Below, one piece after another: positions 13,537 to 21,951 of a stretch of DNA of 33,466 bases. The notes under the pieces were generated by a model that was not told the DNA's origin, searched no databases, and saw only the letters and a list, made by a program, of their open reading frames with translations. The first letter of the stretch is position 1. Each line of letters opens with the position of its first letter. The DNA comes from an uncultured Prevotellaceae bacterium (GTDB taxonomy: Bacteria; Bacteroidota; Bacteroidia; Bacteroidales; Bacteroidaceae), in contig ONFE01000023.1 in the NCBI GenBank assembly GCA_900316985.1, forward strand, positions 1 to 33,466. The letters run 5' to 3'. Both the position numbers and the translations under genes were made by a program.

Positions 13537-16335
13537 ATGAAGAAAATAATATCACTCCTTGCTGCAATACTGATATCAATAAATATCTCGGCACAAGCAG
13601 AATGGGATTTCGGCGAAATCTCATCTGTTGATTTCTCTGAACTTAATAATGATTCTGAGAACTGGTATTACGACGCTGACAAGGATCGCTATAGTTTCCA
13701 GAAGGCTTTGACCGAACAGGAACTCGTAGCAGGCGGATCTGTCTTAGGTTTAACCCAGGGACTCTTCTTCACCGCTCCCGCCATTGCCGAGGGCAAGACT
13801 AAGGCAGACGGCATAGTGCGACTCGACATAGCGCACCTTTGCCTTAACCTCAACGGTAGTGTGACGGTGAAAATAAAGAACCAGAAAAAGGGCAATGTAC
13901 TGACTATTATTGCCTCATCGAGCAACTCATCTACCGCCCGAACCATCAATATCATTTCAAACATCACCAACACCAACTCATTTGGTGAGACCTCAACGAA
14001 AAAGCAAACCTATACCGGCACCGTGACCGAAGACGGTGATATTGCATTCCAGACTGGCGGCGGACACTATGTATATTCGATTACCATCGAAGATCCGAGC
14101 CAAGTGATTCCAGACGACAACACCAACAACGCTGTGGCCTTCAATCTTTTCAAGAACCAGGCTAACCTGCAACTTCATAATGGTGACACGAAATACTATA
14201 ATACGGAGAGTCTTAGCAGCATTGACATAGACGGTTCCACCATAACCGTAAATGCCGCTGGTGCAAATGAACCAGATGTTTACAATGGCACGGTGGCGAA
14301 ACTGGGCTTCAAAAAAGCTGTTGCCGACGATGGAGCACAGGGAAGTGCCGACAACTCGGATGCCTCAAAAGTTCAGATTACAGAGGCTAAGGGATGGCTC
14401 GAATCTGCCTATGTGAAATTCACTTATTCAAACGCCGATTCTTTCATCGTAAAGATAATGGGGGGACAATATAGTGACTGGCATCAACTTGACCCGCAGC
14501 TCATCCGAAAGTATGACAGCTATTATCGAGCTGACGCCGTTGGATTAATTGCTGCCGAGGACTATGCCTTCCAGGTAATTCCCGCAACAACCAATGCCCT
14601 CATTACGGAAAAGGCTAACCAGGTTGCAGGACTGGTTGTCAAGAACTACAACCGTAGCGGATTTGCCCACAAGAACTATAGTGGCGTAGGAGCTTATGCT
14701 GACGATGGCCAGTTGAAGAGTGGTGCCAAGGTGTTTTATGTAACTGCAGCAAATGCAAAGACTATATCTACGACCGTCAAGGGTGCAAAATCTAATCCTT
14801 GCGTAGGCATCCAAACTATCATTGACGCATATGAAAAAGGAGAAGACGCTACTCCTATCGCCTTCCGTCTCATCGGAAAAGTGACCAAAAACAACCTAGA
14901 CCATATATCTTCAAGCGCTGAAGGACTTCAAGTAAAAGGAAGGAACAACACTTCGCCGATGAACATTACTATTGAGGGCATCGGTGAGGATGCAACTGTC
15001 AGCGGATTCGGATTCCTCATCCGTAATGCACTAAGTGTGGAATTCCGTAACTTCGCCATCATGGATTATATGGACGACGGACTCTCTTTCGATACGGACA
15101 ATTCACATTGTTGGGCTCACAATATTGACATTTTCTATGGACAAGTAGGTGGTGACAGCGATCAGGCAAAAGGTGACGGATCTGTCGATGTGAAAGGCGA
15201 TTCGCAATATATGACTTTCGACAACATACACTTCTGGGATGCCGGAAAGAGTTCTCTCTGTGGTATGAAGAGCGAGAGTGGCCCCAACTATATCACCTAT
15301 CACCACAACTGGTTCGACCATTCAGACTCTCGTCATCCTCGTGTAAGAACGATGACCGTTCATGTTTGGAACAACTATTTTGACGGCAATTCAAAGTATG
15401 GCGTAGGAGCCACTACTGGTTCAGATGTATTCGTCGAGAACAATTTCTTCCGCAGCTGCAAGTATCCCATGCTCACCTCTTTGCAAGGTTCAGACATGCT
15501 TGGAGGGAAGGGAACTTTCTCCGGCGAAAGTGGCGGTAGCATCAAGTCATTCGGCAATATATTCACCGGAAAATATATCTACGCGCCCTACTCTGAGAAA
15601 AACACCGTAGAATTCGACGCCTTTGAGGTTTCTTCCCGTGACGAGCAGGTTCCTGGCAAGGTGACAGCCAAGAGCGGCGGAGCCACCTATAGCAATTTCG
15701 ACACCGACAATTCCGTGATGTACAATTATATTCCTGATGCAGCAGAAGACGTACCGGCTGTGGTTTGCGGATGGTACGGTGCCGGCCGAATGAACCATGG
15801 TGATCTCCAATACGCTTTCAACTCATCTGAAGACAGCAACTATGGGGTCATCAATGCCTTAAAGTCACTCATACAGAACTATACTTCGCCTGTGAAAAAA
15901 ATCTATGGCATAAACGGTACCAGTTCAGAAACCGGTGGTGGCGAAGAAGGTGGCGGTTCCGGTGAAGAACAGCCTGGAGGCACAACAATCTCGGCAGATG
16001 TGGAGTGCACATTTACAGGTAACACCCCATCAAGTTCACTCTTCACTATTTCCGGAAACTACTCAAACAGTAAGGGCACAGCAACGGTGAACGGTAAGAC
16101 ATATAACATCTGCTTAAAGATGGAAACTGCAACCAGCATCAAGTTTTCACTTGAAAAGCCAATGACCCTTACTTTGGTATTCGGCCTAGCAGAAAAAGGA
16201 AAGAAGGTTAAAGTAGACGGTACGACATACACCACAGACGACAATGCAAGGGTTACCGTTCAATTGGCAACTGGCGACCATGTTATAACGAAAGGTGACT
16301 CTATAAACCTATTCTACATCGGACTCAGCGAATAA
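13537..16335 (+). CDS. Pectate lyase, polysaccharide lyase family 1, multidomain
   Basis: A 932-residue secreted protein that cleaves polygalacturonate by beta-elimination. Residues 1-20 form a signal peptide. An N-terminal beta-rich module spans about 21-190 (starting AEWDFGEI, a probable carbohydrate-binding region). The PL1 parallel beta-helix lies at about 390-740: FGFLIRNALSVEFRNFAIMD, then DGSVDVKGDSQYMTFDNIHF with calcium-binding acidic residues, then YHHNWFDHSDSRHPRVR with HHN at 589-591 and the catalytic-type Arg in RHPRVR (599-604). A Gly/Glu-rich linker (TGGGEEGGGSGEEQPGG) leads to a C-terminal beta module (about 812-932), common on Bacteroidota lyases. It follows the small secreted protein by 2 nt and shares its LacI-operator promoter. 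It is about twice the size of a single-domain PL1. Confidence 0.9.
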   Translation: MKKIISLLAAILISINISAQAEWDFGEISSVDFSELNNDSENWYYDADKDRYSFQKALTEQELVAGGSVLGLTQGLFFTAPAIAEGKTKADGIVRLDIAHLCLNLNGSVTVKIKNQKKGNVLTIIASSSNSSTARTINIISNITNTNSFGETSTKKQTYTGTVTEDGDIAFQTGGGHYVYSITIEDPSQVIPDDNTNNAVAFNLFKNQANLQLHNGDTKYYNTESLSSIDIDGSTITVNAAGANEPDVYNGTVAKLGFKKAVADDGAQGSADNSDASKVQITEAKGWLESAYVKFTYSNADSFIVKIMGGQYSDWHQLDPQLIRKYDSYYRADAVGLIAAEDYAFQVIPATTNALITEKANQVAGLVVKNYNRSGFAHKNYSGVGAYADDGQLKSGAKVFYVTAANAKTISTTVKGAKSNPCVGIQTIIDAYEKGEDATPIAFRLIGKVTKNNLDHISSSAEGLQVKGRNNTSPMNITIEGIGEDATVSGFGFLIRNALSVEFRNFAIMDYMDDGLSFDTDNSHCWAHNIDIFYGQVGGDSDQAKGDGSVDVKGDSQYMTFDNIHFWDAGKSSLCGMKSESGPNYITYHHNWFDHSDSRHPRVRTMTVHVWNNYFDGNSKYGVGATTGSDVFVENNFFRSCKYPMLTSLQGSDMLGGKGTFSGESGGSIKSFGNIFTGKYIYAPYSEKNTVEFDAFEVSSRDEQVPGKVTAKSGGATYSNFDTDNSVMYNYIPDAAEDVPAVVCGWYGAGRMNHGDLQYAFNSSEDSNYGVINALKSLIQNYTSPVKKIYGINGTSSETGGGEEGGGSGEEQPGGTTISADVECTFTGNTPSSSLFTISGNYSNSKGTATVNGKTYNICLKMETATSIKFSLEKPMTLTLVFGLAEKGKKVKVDGTTYTTDDNARVTVQLATGDHVITKGDSINLFYIGLSE

Positions 16336-16359
16336 GCAATAAACATAACACCAATAAAC

Positions 16360-16403
16360 ACCGAAGTCACCGGTTTCCCCTAACAAGAATCGAGGACTTC
16401 GGT
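16360..16403 (+). terminator. Possible terminator after pectate lyase
   Basis: ACCGAAGTC (16360-16368) pairs with GACTTCGGT (16395-16403) across a 26-nt loop, 25 nt after the stop. The following sequence is A/T-rich but lacks a proper T-tract, so termination may be weak. Confidence 0.5.
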
Positions 16404-16488
16404 ATTAATTATCATCATATTCTCATGTTTGTCATCCGATGCCAACATCACCACGAAAAGCATTTTTTGGAAAAAAGTTCCGAAAATA

Positions 16489-16520
16489 TTTGGTGGTATC
16501 AAAAAAAGGCCGTACCTTTG
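16489..16520 (+). promoter_or_regulatory. tRNA-Lys promoter
   Basis: TTTG (16489-16492), 20 nt, TACCTTTG (16513-16520) matches the full Bacteroidota consensus at ideal spacing, about 20 nt before the mature tRNA. It is the best promoter in the window. Confidence 0.8.
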
Positions 16521-16540
16521 CACCCGCATTCGAGAAACAT

Positions 16541-16613
16541 GCACCCGTAGCTCAGTTGGTAGAGCACCTGACTCTTAATCAGGGTGTCCAGGGTTCGAAC
16601 CCCTGCGGGTGTA
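16541..16613 (+). tRNA. tRNA-Lys (anticodon CTT)
   Basis: A 73-nt cloverleaf: acceptor GCACCCG pairs with CGGGTGT (with G1-U72), D arm GCTCAGTTGGTAGAGC, anticodon stem CCTGA/TCAGG with loop CTCTTAA (anticodon CTT, codon AAG, lysine), T arm with GTTCGAAC and discriminator A73. CCA is not encoded; the next bases are CTA. It has its own promoter and terminator. Confidence 0.95.
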
Positions 16614-16615
16614 CT

Positions 16616-16642
16616 AAGAGGAAGAGAAATCTTCCTCTTTTT
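16616..16642 (+). terminator. Rho-independent terminator of tRNA-Lys
   Basis: AAGAGGAAGA, loop GAAA, TCTTCCTCTT, then TTT: a perfect 10-bp stem with a stable tetraloop, 3 nt after the tRNA end. Confidence 0.9.
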
Positions 16643-16664
16643 CGTTGTTAGACAAAGCATTATT

Positions 16665-16752
16665 TATGGCTTTGTTTCCACCCATTGGAAGCATTCCTTC
16701 TAACCATTGGAAGCATCACTTCCAGACTTTGGAAGCAACCTTTCCACCCATT
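16665..16752. repeat. 22-bp tandem repeat, four units (locus B)
   Basis: Units at 16665-16686, 16687-16708, 16709-16730 and 16731-16752, each 22 bp, with GGAAGCAnnnnTTCyA plus a tail like CCCATT; a partial fifth unit (GGAAAGAAAC) follows. Period and consensus are the same as at 579-666. It lies between the tRNA terminator and the Wzc-like kinase promoter. Confidence 0.8.
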
Positions 16753-16841
16753 GGAAAGAAACATACCGTTATAAGAAGCCTTTAAGCCCCCTTTTTTAAC
16801 GAAATTTCCGCAAAATTTCTTCGTATCTCAAAATTTATTAG

Positions 16842-16849
16842 TAACTTTG
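16842..16849 (+). promoter_or_regulatory. -7 element of the Wzc-like kinase gene
   Basis: TAACTTTG matches TAnnTTTG, 62 nt before the ATG at 16912. A TTTC at 16816-16819 is the nearest -33-like sequence, at slightly long spacing. Confidence 0.5.
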
Positions 16850-16911
16850 CGGCCAAATATGTGCTTTTCTGCACATTATGGTAATTTTAGAGACAAATTT
16901 TTAAAGGAAAT

Positions 16912-19485
16912 ATGGCAGAAGAAACAAAAAACACCCAAACGGAACTGCAACCGTTAGCCGAAGAACAATCGTTCTTCAGCCTTGAATCAATTTTCAGAAT
17001 GCTTGTGCTTAACTGGCAGTGGTTTGTGCTCAGCCTTATCGTTGCCTTGGGTATAGCATTCCTTTACCTCAGATACACCACCCCGGTGTACAACACTTAT
17101 GCCAAGATTCTTGTGAAGGGAAGTGAAACTCGTGGTAGTGGTGCCAGCCAAGCTTTGAGCATCGGTGACATTATCCAGAACTACGGACTCTCGAATGAAA
17201 GACAGATTCTTAAGTCATCTACGACTGCTGCAGAAGTGGTCCGCGACCTCAAGCTATACACTTCATACACTTTGAAAGGACGTGTGCGTGACCGCGTGAT
17301 GTACAAGAACCAAGAGTTTATGGTAGATATGGACGCAGAGCATCTGGAGAAGCTAAACACTCCTGTCTATATGAAAATAGAAAAGGAGAAAGGTGCCTAT
17401 CACATCACGGGTTCCTATCGTGTGCCCATCGATGAGCTAAACTCTTCTGCTCCCTATGGCATCGACCAAACCATCAAGAATCTACCTGCCACAATCAAGA
17501 CAAAGGCAGGTACGATTTCAATCTACACAAATCCTGCACCCGTAAAGCAGAAGATGACTGATGGTCAGGAGATTATTGTGACCATCAATTCGCCTATGAA
17601 CGTGGCTAAGGGATATGCTGCAAGACTTGGTGTGGCAGGTAACGAAGGTTCAGATGTGATTACACTGAGCATCAACGACCAAAACACGACACGTGCCGTT
17701 GACTACCTGAACCAAATGCTGATTGTTTACAACCGTCTGGCCAATGAGGACAAGAACGACGTAGCTCGCCGCACAGAGGCTTTCATCAATGAGCGTCTGG
17801 CAAAGATTAACGGAGAGTTGAATGCTACCGACAGCGAGCTGGAAAGTTACAAGCGTCGTAATGGTCTGGTGAACCTCCGTTCGGATGCTGGTCAATCAGC
17901 AGGCAACCAAGATGCTTACGAGAAGAGACTTAGTGATGCCAACACCCAGATTCAGTTGATTAATACATATCGTCAGTATATAAACAAGCCCACGAATAAA
18001 GGTCAGATCATGCCCTCGAACGTTGGTTTGAATGACGGTCAGACAGGTCAACTTGTTTCAGAATACAACCAGCGCGTACTGGAGCGTAACCGCCTGTTGC
18101 GTACTGCTTCAGAGCAGAGTCCTGCCGTTCAGAAATTGAATGCTGATATCGACGACCTCTACCAGAGCGTTCAGCAAAGCCTGACCAATGCCTACCAGCA
18201 CAATATGCAGACGGCTCAGATTCAGCGCAACGCCATCTCCGCACAATTGGGACGCTATTCGGGTGAGGTTAGCAAGACTCCTGAACAAGAGCGTATCCTG
18301 ACACAGATCGGTCGCCAGCAGGAAGTGCGCAGCGGTCTTTACCTGATGCTTTTGCAGAAACGTGAGGAGAACTCCATTTCACTTTCTGCCACAGCCAACA
18401 AGGCCAACATGATTGAGGTGCCACTCCACGGTGGACAGGTGAGCCCGAAACCCAATATGATTTATCTCACCGCCCTGGGTATCGGATTGTTGCTTCCCGC
18501 TCTTATCATGTTCGTACTGTCATTGCTCCGCTATCGCATTGAAGGTCACGATGACGTGATGCGCCTCACAGCCCTGCCCATTCTGGCTGATGTGGCTATT
18601 GCAAGCGATACGGCAAAGACCAAGGCTGACATCGTGGTGCACGAGAACAAGAACAACCAGATGGAAGAGATATTCCGATCCATGCGTACCAACCTGCAGT
18701 TCATGCTGGGTGAAAACGACAAGGTCATCATGTTTACCTCTACAACCTCTGGTGAAGGTAAGACTTTCAACTGCGCCAACCTTGCCGTTTCTTTCGCTCT
18801 GCTGGGCAAGAAAGTACTCATCGTTGGTCTTGATATCCGTAAGCCTCGTTTGGCTGAGTTGTTCGAGATTAATAACCACCACAATGGTATCACTCCCCTA
18901 CTCACCATGGAAGAGCCCAAATGGAGCGATATTGCCGAGCAGATTCTGCCTTCAGGTGTTAACAAGAACCTCGACTTGCTGATGGCCGGTCCTATTCCTC
19001 CCAACCCTGCCGAGTTGATGGCCCGTCCTTCTTTGGAAGTCATTTTTAATGTGCTTCGAGACAAGTACGACTACATCCTCGTGGATACAGCTCCTGTGGG
19101 ACTGGTAACCGACACACTCCAAGTGGGACGCGTTGCCGACGCCACTATCTACATGTGCCGTGCCGACTATACCGCCAAGTCTTCTTTCGAACTGATCAAT
19201 GGTCTGGCCAACGACGAGAAACTGCCTAATATGTCTATCGTCATCAACGGTATTGACATGTCGAAGAAAAAATACGGTTACTACTACGGCTATGGTCGCT
19301 ATGGTAAGTATGGCCGTTACGGACGCTATGGACGCTACAGCAGCTATGGCAAGTATGGCTACGGCAAGTATGGCTACGGCCGTTATGGTTATGGAAACTA
19401 TGGTTCATATGGAAGTTACGGCCAGTATGGTAACTACAGCCAGAGCCATTACGGAAACAAGGACGACGACTCCATTAAACACTAA
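16912..19485 (+). CDS. Wzc-type polysaccharide co-polymerase/tyrosine autokinase with long Tyr-Gly tail
   Basis: An 857-residue inner-membrane protein that in this family controls chain length and export of capsule or exopolysaccharide. Transmembrane segment 1 is near 37-56 (WFVLSLIVALGIAFLYLRY), the Wzz-type periplasmic and coiled-coil region spans about 60-505, and transmembrane segment 2 is near 515-540. The cytoplasmic BY-kinase domain has Walker A TSTTSGEGKTFN (Lys617), Walker A' VGLDIRKPR and Walker B YDYILVDTAPVG. The tail 788-847 is low complexity (Y-G-[RKSN] units) with 23 tyrosines in 60 residues, the autophosphorylation cluster. No Wza-type export gene or glycosyltransferase is next to it; the following gene, 5 nt away, is a small HAD protein. 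The ATG follows an AAAGGAAAT ribosome-binding-like sequence. Confidence 0.9.
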   Translation: MAEETKNTQTELQPLAEEQSFFSLESIFRMLVLNWQWFVLSLIVALGIAFLYLRYTTPVYNTYAKILVKGSETRGSGASQALSIGDIIQNYGLSNERQILKSSTTAAEVVRDLKLYTSYTLKGRVRDRVMYKNQEFMVDMDAEHLEKLNTPVYMKIEKEKGAYHITGSYRVPIDELNSSAPYGIDQTIKNLPATIKTKAGTISIYTNPAPVKQKMTDGQEIIVTINSPMNVAKGYAARLGVAGNEGSDVITLSINDQNTTRAVDYLNQMLIVYNRLANEDKNDVARRTEAFINERLAKINGELNATDSELESYKRRNGLVNLRSDAGQSAGNQDAYEKRLSDANTQIQLINTYRQYINKPTNKGQIMPSNVGLNDGQTGQLVSEYNQRVLERNRLLRTASEQSPAVQKLNADIDDLYQSVQQSLTNAYQHNMQTAQIQRNAISAQLGRYSGEVSKTPEQERILTQIGRQQEVRSGLYLMLLQKREENSISLSATANKANMIEVPLHGGQVSPKPNMIYLTALGIGLLLPALIMFVLSLLRYRIEGHDDVMRLTALPILADVAIASDTAKTKADIVVHENKNNQMEEIFRSMRTNLQFMLGENDKVIMFTSTTSGEGKTFNCANLAVSFALLGKKVLIVGLDIRKPRLAELFEINNHHNGITPLLTMEEPKWSDIAEQILPSGVNKNLDLLMAGPIPPNPAELMARPSLEVIFNVLRDKYDYILVDTAPVGLVTDTLQVGRVADATIYMCRADYTAKSSFELINGLANDEKLPNMSIVINGIDMSKKKYGYYYGYGRYGKYGRYGRYGRYSSYGKYGYGKYGYGRYGYGNYGSYGSYGQYGNYSQSHYGNKDDDSIKH
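19351..19380 (+). repeat. 15-bp perfect tandem duplication in kinase tail
   Basis: AAGTATGGCTACGGC occurs twice in tandem (19351-19365, 19366-19380) and encodes KYGYG twice. It lies inside a longer degenerate Tyr-Gly coding repeat (about 19273-19450), so slippage in steps of 15 bp would keep the frame and change the number of tyrosines. Confidence 0.8.
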
Positions 19486-19490
19486 TAGGA

Positions 19491-19919
19491 ATGACTATCG
19501 CAGTTGATTTCGACGGGACAATCGTTACCCACGAGTACCCAAAGATTGGCAAAGAACTACCCTTCGCTACCGACACGCTCAAACTTCTCATCAAAGAAGG
19601 ACACAAACTGATTTTGTGGAGTGTGCGTGAAAACGAACTGCTTGACGAGGCCGTGGAATGGTGCCGTGAGCGAGGGGTTGAGTTCTATGCTGTCAACCGC
19701 GATTATCCAGAGGAGACCACAGAAAACAACAATCACTTCTCGCGCAAGCTGAAGGTAGACATCTTCATCGATGACCGTAATATCGGTGGTCTTCCTGACT
19801 GGGGAACCATGTACCGGATTATTTCCCACCATCTGTCGCTCACCGATATTATCCGCGAGCGGATGGGTGAAAGCATGAGCCACGAGCAACCTAAAAAGAA
19901 ACACTGGTGGCAGTTTTAA
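19491..19919 (+). CDS. Small HAD-superfamily hydrolase-like protein
   Basis: A 142-residue protein with the HAD motif I VDFDGTIV (Asp6, Asp8), a motif II-like ILWSVRENE (Ser replacing the usual Ser/Thr region) and a motif IV-like DIFIDDRNIGG. It matches short, cap-less HAD proteins common in Bacteroidota, the BT0820-like group as I recall it. Phosphatase activity is likely but the substrate is unknown. It starts 5 nt after the Wzc-like kinase stop, with AGGA just before the ATG, so it is co-transcribed. It could be linked to surface-polysaccharide metabolism, but only by position. A bidirectional terminator follows. Confidence 0.82.
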   Translation: MTIAVDFDGTIVTHEYPKIGKELPFATDTLKLLIKEGHKLILWSVRENELLDEAVEWCRERGVEFYAVNRDYPEETTENNNHFSRKLKVDIFIDDRNIGGLPDWGTMYRIISHHLSLTDIIRERMGESMSHEQPKKKHWWQF

Positions 19920-19940
19920 TGGATAGATTCTAAAGAATAA

Positions 19941-19979
19941 AAAAGAAGGAGAAAGATTCAAATGTCTTTCTCCTTTTTT
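19941..19979. terminator. Bidirectional terminator between HAD gene and nadE
   Basis: AAGGAGAAAGA (19946-19956) pairs with TCTTTCTCCTT (19965-19975) with T-rich flanks on both strands (TTTTTTA on plus; TTCTTTTTT on minus), ending the plus-strand kinase-HAD operon and the minus-strand operon that ends with nadE. Confidence 0.9.
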
Positions 19980-20000
19980 ATTGAATAGCTGAAGTTGTTT

Positions 20001-21935
20001 TTACAAAGCCTCACATTCTTTCAGCCACAAAGCCGAAGAAGCATCTGAAGGCATTCGCCAGTCTCCACGGGGCGACAGGCTTACGCTACCCACCTTAGGA
20101 CCATCGGGCAGACACGAACGCTTGAACTGCTGAGCAAAGAAGCGACGCAAGAAAGTGGTGAGCCATTTCTTAATCTCAGTGTCCTCATATCTTCCCTTAA
20201 AGGCATGCTGAGCCAATAGGAATATCTTTTGAGGGCGGAAACCGAAACGCAGGAAGTAATAGAGGAAGAAATCATGGAGTTCGTAAGGACCCACCAAATC
20301 TTCGGTCTTCTGCTTGATGTTGCCGTTTTCATCAGCTGGTATCAGTTCCGGTGAGATAGGCGTATCCACGATGTCAATCAAGATTTCGTACGTCTTCTGG
20401 TCATTCTTCTCCTTGCGTTCTGTCTCAGCCACATAACGTACGAGATGCTGTATCAGCGTCTTGGGCACACTGGCATTCACACCATACATCGACATATGAT
20501 CACCATTGAATGTAGCCCATCCGAGTGCCAGTTCCGAAAGGTCACCAGTACCAACTACCAAGCCTCCCAACTGATTGCTGAGGTCCATCAGTATCTGCGT
20601 GCGTTCGCGGGCTTGTGAATTCTCATAGGTCACATCATGAATAGCAGCATCGTGGCCGATATCCTTGAAATGTTGGGTTACCGACTTGGCAATCGAAATC
20701 TCCATCAGCGTGATGCCAAGGCTCTTCATCAGATTGATGGCATTGTTATAGGTACGGTCGGTGGTTCCAAAGCCGGGCATAGTCACGCCCACGATCCCTT
20801 TGCGGTCCATCTTCAATTTGTCGAAGGTCTTCACGCAAACGAGTAGGGCCAGCGTGGAATCGAGTCCACCGCTGATACCCACAATCACCTTCTTGGAATG
20901 GGTGTGCTCAATGCGCTTGGCCAATCCCATCACCTGAATGCTGAAAATCTCCTCACACGACTGCTTCATGTCAGCCGTCTTAGGAATGAAGGGATGGGCA
21001 TCCACCTCACGAATCAACTGGAAGTCACGCGGCTGAATACTATGGGCATTGATAATGTTGGCCGAATAACTGTGCTGTGCATTCACATAGGTGCTGTTGG
21101 TGCGACGCTCCGTACGGAGTTTCTCCACATCTATTTGCGTTATCATCATTTGTGGTTCAAGTGAAAAACGGTCAGCCTCAGCCAAGAGTTTACCATTCTC
21201 ATAAATCAACGCATTACCACCATAAACCACATCCTGCGTACTTTCGCCATACCCACAGCCGCTATAGACATAGCCTGTCATGGTACGGGCGCTTTGCTGA
21301 GCCAACAAGGATTTCAGGTAGTCATGCTTTCCAATGAGTTCATCGCTGGCAGAAAGATTGAAAACCAGTTCTGCACCCGACAAGGCAAGATGATTGCTGG
21401 GAGGAGCCGGGGCCCAGACATCCTCACATATCTCAACACCGAAATGTACCCCCTCACAAGTACGGAAAAGCGTAGGCTCAGCAGAAATACGAATAGTATT
21501 TCCGGCAAACAGCAAATCGGTATCATCCAAATCCTGAGCAGAAGCAAACCAACGCTTCTCGTAGAATTCGCTGTAGTTGGGCAGGTAGGTCTTAGGAACG
21601 AGTCCCAGGAGATCGCCCTTCTGAATGACGGCAGCACAATTGAGGAGCAGGTCTCCACAAACCACCGGAAGTCCCACAATGGCAATAATATCAAGAGAAC
21701 GCGTGAAGTCAAGCAGTTTCAGGACTGCCTTCTCAGCCTCATCCAACAACAGTTGCTGACAAAAAAGGTCCTGGCATGTATAACCCGTAATGCACAACTC
21801 CGGAAAAACGATTACTTCCACACCTTTGCCTTCAGCTTGGGCAATCAGATTCTCCAACTGTTTCTCGTTATAGTCGCAGTCGGCCACCTTCACCGAAGGG
21901 ATAGCAGCTGCCACCGTGATAAATCCGTGTTTCAT
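20001..21935 (-). CDS. nadE: Glutamine-dependent NAD+ synthetase
   Basis: A 644-residue bifunctional enzyme that converts deamido-NAD+ to NAD+ using ammonia released from glutamine. The N-terminal nitrilase-fold glutaminase has the triad Glu46 (FPELCITGYTC), Lys115 (LVPKTYLPNY) and Cys170 (GVEICEDVW). The C-terminal ATP-pyrophosphatase domain has the PP-loop SGGLDST at 355-361, plus GTGDLSELALGW and PVSxELIPAD-like DTPISPELIPAD. The length matches the long two-domain form. It is the last gene of the minus-strand run: the DUF2027-Smr gene ends 16 nt upstream, and a bidirectional terminator lies downstream. It is cytoplasmic. Confidence 0.95.
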   Translation of the reverse strand: MKHGFITVAAAIPSVKVADCDYNEKQLENLIAQAEGKGVEVIVFPELCITGYTCQDLFCQQLLLDEAEKAVLKLLDFTRSLDIIAIVGLPVVCGDLLLNCAAVIQKGDLLGLVPKTYLPNYSEFYEKRWFASAQDLDDTDLLFAGNTIRISAEPTLFRTCEGVHFGVEICEDVWAPAPPSNHLALSGAELVFNLSASDELIGKHDYLKSLLAQQSARTMTGYVYSGCGYGESTQDVVYGGNALIYENGKLLAEADRFSLEPQMMITQIDVEKLRTERRTNSTYVNAQHSYSANIINAHSIQPRDFQLIREVDAHPFIPKTADMKQSCEEIFSIQVMGLAKRIEHTHSKKVIVGISGGLDSTLALLVCVKTFDKLKMDRKGIVGVTMPGFGTTDRTYNNAINLMKSLGITLMEISIAKSVTQHFKDIGHDAAIHDVTYENSQARERTQILMDLSNQLGGLVVGTGDLSELALGWATFNGDHMSMYGVNASVPKTLIQHLVRYVAETERKEKNDQKTYEILIDIVDTPISPELIPADENGNIKQKTEDLVGPYELHDFFLYYFLRFGFRPQKIFLLAQHAFKGRYEDTEIKKWLTTFLRRFFAQQFKRSCLPDGPKVGSVSLSPRGDWRMPSDASSALWLKECEAL

Positions 21936-21951
21936 ATCTTTTGATTTTTAG

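Noticed and set aside
16541-16613. tRNA-Lys as an attachment site for an integrative element
   Set aside because: No integrase gene and no repeated tRNA 3' end were seen nearby; the genes after it look chromosomal.
16439-16651. A 70-residue open frame across the tRNA
   Set aside because: Its core (AQLVEHLTLNQGVQGSNPCG) is the well-known artefact from translating a tRNA gene.
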